From Oxalobacter sp. (GTDB taxonomy: Bacteria; Pseudomonadota; Gammaproteobacteria; Burkholderiales; Burkholderiaceae_D), in NCBI GenBank assembly GCA_018384065.1, contig JAHAYL010000040.1, positions 1 to 64,000 on the forward strand: 64,000 nt of DNA. Direction: 5' to 3'. A program made the position numbers and the translations under genes. Position 1 is the stretch's first letter; the number at the start of each line of letters is the position of its first letter. The notes beneath the pieces are model-generated. The model had not been told where the DNA came from. It worked only from the letters and a program-made list of their open reading frames with translations, and searched no databases. Shown piece after piece: positions 42,079-51,241 of this stretch.

Positions 42079-44042
42079 TCCGCTTCTCGCATCTTTCCCT
42101 GATGCGGGGAACTAAAATCCTCTTTGACCAAGCGGATGCCACACTGAACCCTGGCGAGAAAATCGGATTGGTCGGTCCCAACGGGACAGGCAAATCCACC
42201 CTGTTTTCCTTGCTCCAGGGTGACCTGCATCCTGATGCCGGTGATGTTGATTTCCCAGCTTCATGGCGGATTTCCCATGTCGCCCAGGAGACCCCTGCAT
42301 TGCAGCGAACAGCCTTGGATTACACCATCGACGGAGATACCCATCTACGCCAACTTGAAGCAGAACTGGCAGGACTCGAATCCAAGCCACAGGATGCCCA
42401 ATCCGGCATCCGGATGGCAGAACTGCACACCGCCCTGGCGGATGCAGGTGCCTATACCGTCCATTCCCGTGCAGAACAGCTGCTGCTTGGGCTGGGCTTT
42501 TCCATGGAAGACATGCAACGCCCAGTTGCAGGGTTTTCCGGTGGCTGGCGGATGCGCCTGAACCTGGCCCAGGCATTGATATGCCCTTCTGACCTGCTGC
42601 TGCTCGATGAACCGACCAACCATCTCGACCTGGATGCCATCCTTTGGCTGGAAGACTGGCTGAAACATTATCGTGGCACACTCATCATCATTTCACATGA
42701 CCGTGACTTTCTCGATGGTGCTGTCAATATCATCCTGCATATCGATGGCAGGAAACTGAGACGTTATACCGGCAATTACTCTGCCTTTGAACGCCAGCGG
42801 GCGGAACAGGTCACATTGATGCAGGCGATGATTGAAAAACAGGCAAAACGCCGTGCCCACCTTGAAGCCTACATCAACCGTTTCCGTTATAAAGCCACAA
42901 AGGCCAGACAGGCGCAGAGCCGCCTGAAAATGCTTGAGAAAATGGAAGAGCTGGCTCCCCTCCGTGCAACAGCCGAATTCTCCTTTGACTTCCTGGAACC
43001 TGAGTCCTCCCCCAATCCACTGCTGGTGATGGAAGACCTCACCGCAGGCTATACCGACACCGACCAATGGGGAAACATCACTGCCACGCACCCGATCCTG
43101 TCCACCAAACGCTTTGCATTGCAGACCGGTGAGCGGATCGGCATCCTCGGGGTGAACGGTGCCGGCAAGTCTACATTCATCCGGACTGTCGCAGGTGAAC
43201 TCCCCCCGCTCGCCGGTGTCTTCACCACCGGCAAGGGCTTGAAAATCGGCTATTTCGCCCAGCATCAGGTGGAAATGCTCCGTGATGCCGAATCCCCGTT
43301 ATGGCACCTTGCCAGACTGGCACCAGATACCCGTGAACAGGACCTGCGGGATTACCTCGGCAGCTTCAACTTCCATGGGGATATGGCAACCAGTCCAGTC
43401 GCTCCCTTTTCCGGCGGGGAAAAAGCCCGCCTGGCATTGGCGCTCATTGTCTGGCAGCGCCCCAACCTGCTGCTGCTCGACGAACCGACCAACCACCTTG
43501 ACCTTGCAATGCGTGAGGCATTGACAGAAGCCCTTGCCCAGTATGAAGGCACCCTGCTGCTCGTATCCCATGACCGCCACCTGCTCCGCGCCACCACTGA
43601 CCGTTTCTTCATCGTTGCCGACCACCAGCTGAAAGAATTTGACGGTGACTTGGATGACTACCGCAACTGGCTGTTTGATACCCGTCTGAAACAACAGGCG
43701 GAAACCGATACTGCACCAGCCAATACAGACAAGACACCCCGCCCTTCGGTTGACCGGAAAGAGCAGAAACGTCAGGAAGCACAGGAACGCCAGCGGCTTT
43801 CCGCCTTGAAAAAACCACTGGAGAAACGGATTGCCCAGCTTGAAAAAGAGATGGAACAGCTGAACAACACGCTGTCAGCCATCGACCGCCAGATGAACGA
43901 CACGGCACTCTATGACTTTGCCAATAAAGACAAATTGAAATCCATCCTCGCCCAGCAAGCTGAATGCAGGAAACGGCTTTCTGTCATCGAAGAAGAATGG
44001 ATGGAAAAACAGGAAGCCCTCGAAGCGGTACTGTCAGCTTAA
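42075..44042 (+). CDS. ABC-F family ATP-binding protein (YheS-like)
   Basis: Two Walker A motifs (GPNGTGKST, GVNGAGKST), two LLLDEPTNHLDL, linker between domains. Confidence 0.92.
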   Translation: MIRFSHLSLMRGTKILFDQADATLNPGEKIGLVGPNGTGKSTLFSLLQGDLHPDAGDVDFPASWRISHVAQETPALQRTALDYTIDGDTHLRQLEAELAGLESKPQDAQSGIRMAELHTALADAGAYTVHSRAEQLLLGLGFSMEDMQRPVAGFSGGWRMRLNLAQALICPSDLLLLDEPTNHLDLDAILWLEDWLKHYRGTLIIISHDRDFLDGAVNIILHIDGRKLRRYTGNYSAFERQRAEQVTLMQAMIEKQAKRRAHLEAYINRFRYKATKARQAQSRLKMLEKMEELAPLRATAEFSFDFLEPESSPNPLLVMEDLTAGYTDTDQWGNITATHPILSTKRFALQTGERIGILGVNGAGKSTFIRTVAGELPPLAGVFTTGKGLKIGYFAQHQVEMLRDAESPLWHLARLAPDTREQDLRDYLGSFNFHGDMATSPVAPFSGGEKARLALALIVWQRPNLLLLDEPTNHLDLAMREALTEALAQYEGTLLLVSHDRHLLRATTDRFFIVADHQLKEFDGDLDDYRNWLFDTRLKQQAETDTAPANTDKTPRPSVDRKEQKRQEAQERQRLSALKKPLEKRIAQLEKEMEQLNNTLSAIDRQMNDTALYDFANKDKLKSILAQQAECRKRLSVIEEEWMEKQEALEAVLSA

Positions 44043-44045
44043 GCA

Positions 44046-44504
44046 TCAGGCATCATCCCTGACACTTTCAACCCCCTTGTTCGCCAGCATGTCGGCCTTC
44101 TCATTGCCTTCATCCCCGGCATGTCCCTTGACCCAGTGCCAGTCAATCTGATGGCGTTGGACTGCTACATCCAATGCCTGCCAAAGCTCGGCATTCTTGA
44201 CAGGCTTCTTGTTTGCGGTTTTCCAGTTATGCAGTTTCCAACTGTGAATCCACTCGGTAATCCCGTTTTTCACATACTGGCTGTCAGTATGCAGATCAAC
44301 ATGGCAGGAGCGTTTAAGCGCATTCAACGCCTCAATGACGGCTGTCAGTTCCATGCGGTTGTTGGTCGTCTCCCGCTCCCCCCCGAAAAGTTCCCGTTCA
44401 TGCCCCCGGCAGGTCAGCCATGCCCCCCATCCACCAAGACCGGGATTACCCTTGCATGCGCCGTCGGTATAGATGGTAACGTTGTCCATTGTCTGCTTTT
44501 CCAT
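44046..44504 (-). CDS. rnhA: Ribonuclease HI
   Basis: [47 protein letters not shown]. Confidence 0.95.
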   Translation of the reverse strand: MEKQTMDNVTIYTDGACKGNPGLGGWGAWLTCRGHERELFGGERETTNNRMELTAVIEALNALKRSCHVDLHTDSQYVKNGITEWIHSWKLHNWKTANKKPVKNAELWQALDVAVQRHQIDWHWVKGHAGDEGNEKADMLANKGVESVRDDA

Positions 44505-44570
44505 GGTTGTGCCAGTCCAGTTGGGTTTGTGTTTATAATAGCTTTTCAAGCTTATTCTCAGGGGAATATC

Positions 44571-45356
44571 ATGCCAACACCTAAAGTCAGCTTTATCCGC
44601 GCGTTCAGGGATAATTATATCTGGATGATTGAATCTGGTTCACAGGCCGTTCTGGTCGATCCCGGTGATGCCACACCTGTGCTGAACGCCTTTAAGCAGC
44701 GCAAGCTGAAACTTGCCGGCATCCTGCTGACCCATAAGCACAATGACCATACCGGTGGCGTTGCCAACCTGCTGAAAAAAAATGATGTCCCTGTCTATGG
44801 ACCAGCAAACGACGGAATCCCAACCGTCACCCATCCATTGAAAGAAGGCGACACTGTGACATTCGATGCATTGGGCGGGCTCAAGTTTTCCGTACTGGAT
44901 GTCCCTGGACATACCTTGGGACACATCGCCTACTATGCGGAATCCCAGAAATGGCTGTTCTGCGGTGACCTGCTTTTTGGCGCTGGCTGCGGCAGGATCT
45001 TTGAAGGCACGCCTGCCCAGATGTTTGAATCCATCAACAAAGCTGCCGCACTCCCAGATGACACGCTCGTCTATGCCGGCCATGAATACACCATCCCGAA
45101 CCTGAAATTCGCCGCTGCCGTTGAACCTGACAATCCGGCAATCCCCGAACGGGTCAAGACCTGCATGGAAAAACGCAGGAAATATATGCCCACCCTGCCA
45201 TCCACAATCGCCGAAGAGAAAGCCACCAACCCCTTCATGCGGGCAGACCAGACAACCGTCATCGACAGGATGGTTTCGTTGGAAAAACTCTCCGAGAAGA
45301 CACCTGTCGCAGCATTCACGGCAATCCGTGAATGGAAAGACAACTTTGTGGGCTGA
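44571..45356 (+). CDS. gloB: Hydroxyacylglutathione hydrolase (glyoxalase II)
   Basis: [39 protein letters not shown]. Confidence 0.95.
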   Translation: MPTPKVSFIRAFRDNYIWMIESGSQAVLVDPGDATPVLNAFKQRKLKLAGILLTHKHNDHTGGVANLLKKNDVPVYGPANDGIPTVTHPLKEGDTVTFDALGGLKFSVLDVPGHTLGHIAYYAESQKWLFCGDLLFGAGCGRIFEGTPAQMFESINKAAALPDDTLVYAGHEYTIPNLKFAAAVEPDNPAIPERVKTCMEKRRKYMPTLPSTIAEEKATNPFMRADQTTVIDRMVSLEKLSEKTPVAAFTAIREWKDNFVG

Positions 45357-45362
45357 TACCTG

Positions 45363-46187
45363 ATGAAACCTGCCCAGACAATGCATGACTGGCTGGTCTC
45401 ACCAACCGGACAGTACATGCTGCGCTGGGAAGAAACCTATTTCCGGACACTTTCCGAGGATATTTTTGGATTCAACGCCGTCCAGATCGGGCTGACTGAA
45501 CTCGATACCCTGAAAGAAAACCGCATCACCCACCACTGGTATTCAAACCCGTTCCTGCCGGCTGATGACATGGCAGATCCCCACCAGCACAACCATGATG
45601 CGCTCAAAGGACTGAACGGCCATTCCATCCCTGTTTCCCTGACCCATACCGATGGACAACTGCCGTTTGACACAGAATCCATAGACCTCGTGACACTGCC
45701 CCATACCTTTGACCTGGCTAAATCCCCCCATCAGCTCCTGCGTGAAATCCACAGGATCCTGATACCGGAAGGCCAGGTCATCATCAGCGGTTTCAACCCG
45801 ACCAGCCTCTGGGGAATCCGGCAACGCTGGGGACGGATGACCGGCAACCATTTCCTGCCCGTGGATGCCGCATTCATCAGCCTGCCCCGGATGAAAGACT
45901 GGCTTGCCCTGCTGGGCTTTGAAACAAGCCGGGGATATATCGGCTGCTACTGCCCGCCCTGCAAATCGTGGAAAAGCCTGGACCGTTTTGCCTTTATGGA
46001 AAAAGCCGGCAATCGCTGGTGGCCATACTGCGGTGCGGTCTATCTGCTCTGTGCCATCAAACAGGTACCCGGCATGCACCTGATTGGTCCCGCCTTCAAG
46101 AAAGAAACCCGCCGGTTTTTCAATGCTGCCCCTGCCCAGAACAAGGTCAGCCAGATGGATGCGTATCCCTCAGATAAACATCAGTAA
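45363..46187 (+). CDS. Class I SAM-dependent methyltransferase
   Basis: SIDLVTLPHTFDLAKSPHQLLREIHRILIPEGQVIISGFNP; adjacent to gloB/rnhA. Confidence 0.85.
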   Translation: MKPAQTMHDWLVSPTGQYMLRWEETYFRTLSEDIFGFNAVQIGLTELDTLKENRITHHWYSNPFLPADDMADPHQHNHDALKGLNGHSIPVSLTHTDGQLPFDTESIDLVTLPHTFDLAKSPHQLLREIHRILIPEGQVIISGFNPTSLWGIRQRWGRMTGNHFLPVDAAFISLPRMKDWLALLGFETSRGYIGCYCPPCKSWKSLDRFAFMEKAGNRWWPYCGAVYLLCAIKQVPGMHLIGPAFKKETRRFFNAAPAQNKVSQMDAYPSDKHQ

Positions 46188-46252
46188 TCTTTCCAGATAC
46201 AAAAGACATATATTCTGGCAACAGGAAACTTTTGATGGAAAGCTGATCTGAT

Positions 46253-46699
46253 TTACTTATTCAGATAAGATGCTGCTGTCAACTGCATCCGTTTGGCGAT
46301 GTCGTTGCGCTTGAAGACCTTGAAAGTGCCCATGGCCTTGGCGACCAAGGCATCACCGTTCATGATTTCTGCTTCGCAGTAGTACAGGGTCGTTGAACGG
46401 TGGAGTACCCTGCCGGTGGCAACGACATACTGACCGACTTTGCCGCCCGGCTGGAAAAAGCTGGTTTTCATCTCGACAGTCGCCGCCGAGGTCACATCAG
46501 GCAGCACCAGTGAACGTGCCGCCCGTGACATCGTGCAGTCCAGCAGGGTCATAGTGATGCCGCCATGCATGACAGCCCAGCTGTTGCCATGTTCCGGCTT
46601 GAGTCTGATACCGACCTGCGCCTCACCGTTTTCCATCTTCAGCAGTTCAGCACCCAGATGCATCAGATAAGGATTCTCGGTAATCAGTTCTCCTGGCAT
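46253..46699 (-). CDS. PaaI/hotdog-fold thioesterase
   Basis: HGNSWAVMHGGITMTLLDCTMSRAA hotdog motif. Confidence 0.85.
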   Translation of the reverse strand: MPGELITENPYLMHLGAELLKMENGEAQVGIRLKPEHGNSWAVMHGGITMTLLDCTMSRAARSLVLPDVTSAATVEMKTSFFQPGGKVGQYVVATGRVLHRSTTLYYCEAEIMNGDALVAKAMGTFKVFKRNDIAKRMQLTAASYLNK

Positions 46700-46717
46700 T
46701 TGAAACCCCTGTCCTGT

Positions 46718-48673
46718 TTATTTCTTGTCTTCTTCGCCCGGTTTCTTGATCAGGAACTCGACACCCGCCAGTTTTCTCAGGTATTCAACATAGGCATAAA
46801 GTTCCTGGGCACTGCTGGTACCGGTCATCTGACGGTTCATGGCTTCTTCCATCCGTGGATCGATTTTCTCAGGGATGATGACTTTCGTGACGCGGTAGAT
46901 GATATAGCCTTCTTCTGGACGTTCAACGCCGACATAAGCCGGCAGCTTGGAAGCATCGGCTTTCATGACAGGTGCCAGGTCAAGACGGCCGGACTGTGCG
47001 ATCTTCGGACGTGAAACCTTTTCCGGTGCAGAGAAGCCTGTCACCGCACCGCCTGCTTTCAGGTTTGCCAGTTCTGCCTCACCGGCTTCTTTTGCCAGTA
47101 CCAGCGCTTTCTGGTTGGTGACAGCTGTCTGGATGCCGGCACGGACTTTCTCAAACGGTATCAAAGCAGCTGGATAATGCTGGGCGATACGGGCGGAAAC
47201 CAGCACCTGCGGTGCAATCTCGACCGATTCAGTATTGTGCTTGCCCTTGACACAGTCATCCGAGAAAATCTTTTCAAGCAGTGTTGGGTTGGCAAGCATC
47301 GGGTTCTGCTTGGCGGCTGCTTCCGGATCACGCTGTAGGTCCTTGAATGTATGGATCTGCAGTCCCATCGCATCAGCAACCGGTTTCAGGCTGTCAGACT
47401 TCTCATAGACCATATTGGAGAATGCTTCGGACATCTCAGCATATTTCTTGGCGACCTGTGCCCGTTTGAGTTCCTGCATGACAGACTCACGGACCTGTGC
47501 CAGTGTCTTCGGTACAGCTGGCTTGATATCCGTGACCATGATGATATGGAAGCCATATTCTGTCTGGACGATATCGCTGACATCCCCCTTCTGCAGGGCA
47601 AAGGTGGCGTCACTGAATTCCTTGACCATCTTGCCCCGGGCAAAATAACCGAGGTCGCCGCCATTCTTCGCAGAGCCGGGATCCTGTGAGTAGGTCTTCG
47701 CCAGTTCACCGAAGCGTGACGGATTTGCCCGTGCCTGTGCCAGGATTTCTTCTGCTTTCTTCCGGGCTTCTTCCTTGTCTGCATCCTTGGCATTGCGCGG
47801 TGTCAGGATCAGGATATGCTGCGCACGGCGCTGTTCCGGTGTCGCAAAGCGGTCTTTGTTCTGGTTGTAATAGTTCTGCAGGTCGCTGTCAGTGATCTTG
47901 ACACTTTTTTCTGCGGCAGATTGGTCAAGGACAACGATTTCAATATCAGCATGTTCCGGGATAGTGAACTGCTTGGCGTGGTCGTTGTAATAGTTGGTCA
48001 GGTCTTCATCGGTCACAGACACCTGGTTCTTATAAGATGCGAGGCTGAAGACACGCTTCTGGACTTCACGTTCCTGGGTGAACAGGTTGATTACGCGGCG
48101 GCCGACTGTCTTGGAAGGGATGACGCTGAACTGGATCGGCGCCGGAACCTGCTGCATCGACATTTCCTGCCCCATGATGGCGACATGCCCTTCTGGGGTC
48201 AGGCCACGTCCTGCAAGAATCTGCTCATATTTTTTCTGGTCAAAGTTCCCTTCATTGTCAACCAGACCGGGAATCTGACGGATCTTGTCAATGACCACCT
48301 GTTCCGGCACAGACAGGTTTTCTTTCGAGACCGCGTACTGCAACGCATATTTGTTGACAAGCTGCTGGAGGACCTGCCATTTGAATTCCTTTGAGTCAGC
48401 CAGCTTCGCATCGAACGGCCGTCCTTGGGCTGCCGCCTGCTGACGCATCATTTCCACCTGCTTGCGGACAGCATTGTCCCATTCCTGCTGGGTGATGACG
48501 TAATCTTTCTGGAGAAAGCTGAAAGGACCTGTGTCCCGCTTGATCTTCACAACACCATCTGCGTTGTTGAAACGTTTATAACCTTCGATACCGACAAAGA
48601 TGAAAGAAGGAATGATGAATATCAGAAGGATAATCTGGGTAAGGCGTTTATGGTTGCGGATAAAATCAAGCAT
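46718..48673 (-). CDS. ppiD: Peptidyl-prolyl cis-trans isomerase D (SurA_N/PpiC)
   Basis: MLDFIRNHKRLTQIILLIFIIPSFIFVGIEGY TM anchor; parvulin domain RAQHILILTPRNAKD...GGDLGYFARGKMVKEFSDATFAL. Confidence 0.93.
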   Translation of the reverse strand: MLDFIRNHKRLTQIILLIFIIPSFIFVGIEGYKRFNNADGVVKIKRDTGPFSFLQKDYVITQQEWDNAVRKQVEMMRQQAAAQGRPFDAKLADSKEFKWQVLQQLVNKYALQYAVSKENLSVPEQVVIDKIRQIPGLVDNEGNFDQKKYEQILAGRGLTPEGHVAIMGQEMSMQQVPAPIQFSVIPSKTVGRRVINLFTQEREVQKRVFSLASYKNQVSVTDEDLTNYYNDHAKQFTIPEHADIEIVVLDQSAAEKSVKITDSDLQNYYNQNKDRFATPEQRRAQHILILTPRNAKDADKEEARKKAEEILAQARANPSRFGELAKTYSQDPGSAKNGGDLGYFARGKMVKEFSDATFALQKGDVSDIVQTEYGFHIIMVTDIKPAVPKTLAQVRESVMQELKRAQVAKKYAEMSEAFSNMVYEKSDSLKPVADAMGLQIHTFKDLQRDPEAAAKQNPMLANPTLLEKIFSDDCVKGKHNTESVEIAPQVLVSARIAQHYPAALIPFEKVRAGIQTAVTNQKALVLAKEAGEAELANLKAGGAVTGFSAPEKVSRPKIAQSGRLDLAPVMKADASKLPAYVGVERPEEGYIIYRVTKVIIPEKIDPRMEEAMNRQMTGTSSAQELYAYVEYLRKLAGVEFLIKKPGEEDKK

Positions 48674-48706
48674 AGCGCTTCAAAATTCGTGGCAATATCA
48701 ATAGAA

Positions 48707-48730
48707 ATAAGCCGTCTTAAGACGGCTTAT
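48707..48730. repeat. 24-bp perfect palindrome ATAAGCCGTCTTAAGACGGCTTAT
   Basis: Direct inspection: ATAAGCCGTCTT is the exact reverse complement of AAGACGGCTTAT; lies between tRNA-Asp and ppiD. Confidence 0.9.
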
Positions 48731-48753
48731 GAGAATCCTTAGCGGCTGTACGG

Positions 48754-48830
48754 TGGCGGAACGGACGGGACTCGAACCCGCGACCCCCGGCGTGACAGGC
48801 CGGTATTCTAACCAACTGAACTACCGCTCC
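48754..48830 (-). tRNA. tRNA-Asp (anticodon GTC), copy distal to hup
   Basis: GGAGCGGTAGTTCAGTTGGTTAGAATACCGGCCTGTCACGCCGGGGGTCGCGGGTTCGAGTCCCGTCCGTTCCGCCA. Confidence 0.96.
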
Positions 48831-49029
48831 TAAACTCTTAAAACCGCTTTATATCAACGGGAAGTGCCATTATAGCGGTTTTTCAAGATTCTGTAGCAAA
48901 ACCACTGATTTTTTCAGTCAAATGATATGAATCTGTTATTTATTGTAACGGTGTTAAGTACCAAAAACTTTTCAGGTATGCTTTCAGCTTGGCGGTAAAA
49001 CAGCCTTTTTCATCAGGGTGGTTAAGGAA

Positions 49030-50403
49030 ATGGCAGCACAGAAATACCATGGCTTGACAGAAGGCAGCATCCCGAAACAGATGCTGCTTTTTGCCCTGCC
49101 TATGTTCATCAGCAGCCTCTTCCAGCAGCTTTACAATGCCGTGGATTCGCTGATTGTCGGCAATATCCTCGGTGACCAGGAACTTGCTTCGGTGGCATCC
49201 GGCGGCAGCCTGATTTTCCTGATGACCGGCTTTGTCTTCGGCATCTCGGCAGGCGCCGGTGTCGTGATTGCCCGTTACTTCGGTGCCCAGGATAAGGAAC
49301 GCCTGCATAAGGCCGTCCACACAACAGTTGCCATCGGTATTGTCTGCGGCATTTTCCTGACTGCTTTCGGTTTCTTCTTCACACCATGGCTTTTGGAATT
49401 GATGGCGACACCGGATGATGTGATGCCGCATTCTGTGCTGTACTTCAGGATTTATTCTTTAGGCTGCATTACGGTGGTGCTCTACAATTTCGGCGCCTGC
49501 ATCCTGCAATCCATCGGTGACAGCCGCAGCCCGATGATTTTCCTGATTGTCTCTGCTGTCAGCAATGTCATCCTGGACCTTGTTTTCATCTGGGGGCTGG
49601 GCGGCGGTGTCAGCAGTGCCGCCTTGGCAACGGTGCTTTCCCAAGGGCTTTCAGCATTCCTGGTTTTCAGCAAACTGATCCGTCTTGGCAGGCAGGGTCA
49701 TGAATACGGTGTCTCAATCAGATCGATCCGGATTGATTTTCCGATGCTGAAAAATGTCATTACGCAGGGCATCCCATCAGGTATCCAGAACTCTGTCACT
49801 TCTATTTCGCATATTGTCGTCCAAGGCAATATCAACCTGTTCGGTGCCATGGCGATGGCAGGCTGTGGAACACATATGAAGATTGAGGGATTCGCCTTCC
49901 TGTCCATCATGTGTTTCTCAATGGCATTGGCGACTTTTGTCAGCCAGAACCTCGGTGCAAACAAACCTGAACGCGTGATGGGTGGTATCAAGTTTGGATT
50001 GACCTGCTCCATCATCTCTGCCCAGATTGTCGGTGTCATCCTCTTTTTCGGGGCGCCTTTTTTCATCGGGCTGTTCAGTGCCAATCCAGAGGTCATCTAT
50101 TATGGTTCTTCCCAGCTGAAAATTGCTGCCCTCTTTGCATTTGTCCTGGCTATCGACCACTGCTCCATCGGCATTTTGAGGGGATTTGGCAGACCCATCA
50201 TCGCAATGGGTATTGTCCTCGCCATCTGGTGTCTTTTCCGCATCGTCTTCATCACAGGGATGCTGCATTTCATCCATGACATCTTTGTGATTTTCTGGAC
50301 ATTCCCGCTGACATGGAGCATGACGGCGGTTCTTTTCGTCTATTTCCTGTACCGTGAGACAAGAAGGCTTCAACGCAATGCAATACCGGATGGAATGGTG
50401 TAA
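49030..50403 (+). CDS. MATE family efflux transporter
   Basis: YHGLTEGSIPKQMLLFALPMFISSLFQQLYNAVDSLIVGNILGDQELASVASGGS; 12 TM-like pattern. Confidence 0.92.
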   Translation: MAAQKYHGLTEGSIPKQMLLFALPMFISSLFQQLYNAVDSLIVGNILGDQELASVASGGSLIFLMTGFVFGISAGAGVVIARYFGAQDKERLHKAVHTTVAIGIVCGIFLTAFGFFFTPWLLELMATPDDVMPHSVLYFRIYSLGCITVVLYNFGACILQSIGDSRSPMIFLIVSAVSNVILDLVFIWGLGGGVSSAALATVLSQGLSAFLVFSKLIRLGRQGHEYGVSIRSIRIDFPMLKNVITQGIPSGIQNSVTSISHIVVQGNINLFGAMAMAGCGTHMKIEGFAFLSIMCFSMALATFVSQNLGANKPERVMGGIKFGLTCSIISAQIVGVILFFGAPFFIGLFSANPEVIYYGSSQLKIAALFAFVLAIDHCSIGILRGFGRPIIAMGIVLAIWCLFRIVFITGMLHFIHDIFVIFWTFPLTWSMTAVLFVYFLYRETRRLQRNAIPDGMV

Positions 50404-50453
50404 TCAACTGAGTCCGATGAATGTGCATCCCCCGTTAATGAGGTAGAGCCGAA

Positions 50454-50491
50454 AAAAGGAAATCCCGTAGGTTCTCGAAACCTACGGGATT
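50454..50491 (-). terminator. Intrinsic terminator of hup-side tRNA-Val/tRNA-Asp unit
   Basis: 13-bp perfect stem AATCCCGTAGGTT/AACCTACGGGATT with 5-nt loop; minus strand followed by TTCCTTTTTT. Confidence 0.85.
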
Positions 50492-50497
50492 ATCGGT

Positions 50498-50574
50498 TGG
50501 CGGAACGGACGGGACTCGAACCCGCGACCCCCGGCGTGACAGGCCGGTATTCTAACCAACTGAACTACCGCTCC
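50498..50574 (-). tRNA. tRNA-Asp (anticodon GTC), hup-proximal copy
   Basis: Sequence identical to tRNA at 48754-48830. Confidence 0.96.
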
Positions 50575-50596
50575 TAAAATCTGTCTGTTGACTGTC

Positions 50597-50672
50597 TGGT
50601 GGGTGCTGAGAGGGTCGAACTCCCGACATTCGCCTTGTAAGGGCGACGCTCTACCAACTGAGCTAAGCACCC
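50597..50672 (-). tRNA. tRNA-Val (anticodon TAC)
   Basis: GGGTGCTTAGCTCAGTTGGTAGAGCGTCGCCCTTACAAGGCGAATGTCGGGAGTTCGACCCTCTCAGCACCCACCA; loop CTTACAA. Confidence 0.96.
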
Positions 50673-50819
50673 TTCCACTCTTCAGTCAACTGCAACACAG
50701 TCCGTGTCAGCAGAAGACGCTATTCTATTATCCCTTCTATGAGATTGCAAGTGGTTTTTTGATAATCTTCTGCAATTCTATCGCCCACACGCTCAGTGAA
50801 TCCGTGCAGACCGTGGCAT

Positions 50820-51095
50820 TCAGCGGTTAAGGCTGTCTTTCAGGATTTTCCCAGGCTTGAATTTCGGCAGTCTGGCTGACTCAATCTGGATGGTTTCGCC
50901 GGTACGGGGGTTGCGGCCTGTCCTTGAGGCACGTTCGCTGACGCTGAATGTCCCGAAACCGACCAGGGTCACGGTCCCTCCTGCCTGCAGGGTTCCTGCA
51001 ATCGCTTCCAAGGCGGCATCAAGTGAACGGGTTGCAGATGCTTTGGAAATATCGGCTTTCTTCGCAATATATTCGACCAGTTCATTTTTGTTCAC
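50820..51095 (-). CDS. hupB: HU family DNA-binding protein
   Basis: [32 protein letters not shown]...[26 protein letters not shown]. Confidence 0.96.
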   Translation of the reverse strand: MNKNELVEYIAKKADISKASATRSLDAALEAIAGTLQAGGTVTLVGFGTFSVSERASRTGRNPRTGETIQIESARLPKFKPGKILKDSLNR

Positions 51096-51196
51096 GGGAA
51101 GCCTCCTTTTATCGTTTTACAGTGCAGTCCTGACAGGAAAGGTTTTTATTAAACCGTCCTGAATCCTGTCTTGTCAAGCGTATCTTTCCAGTAACA

Positions 51197-51218
51197 GAAA
51201 AGGGAGCCGAAGCTCCCT
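51197..51218 (-). terminator. Intrinsic terminator downstream of typA
   Basis: Minus strand AGGGAGC-TTCG-GCTCCCT-TTT (UUCG tetraloop). Confidence 0.75.
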
Positions 51219-51241
51219 CTCCTGCCCTTCTTTACTGGCAA

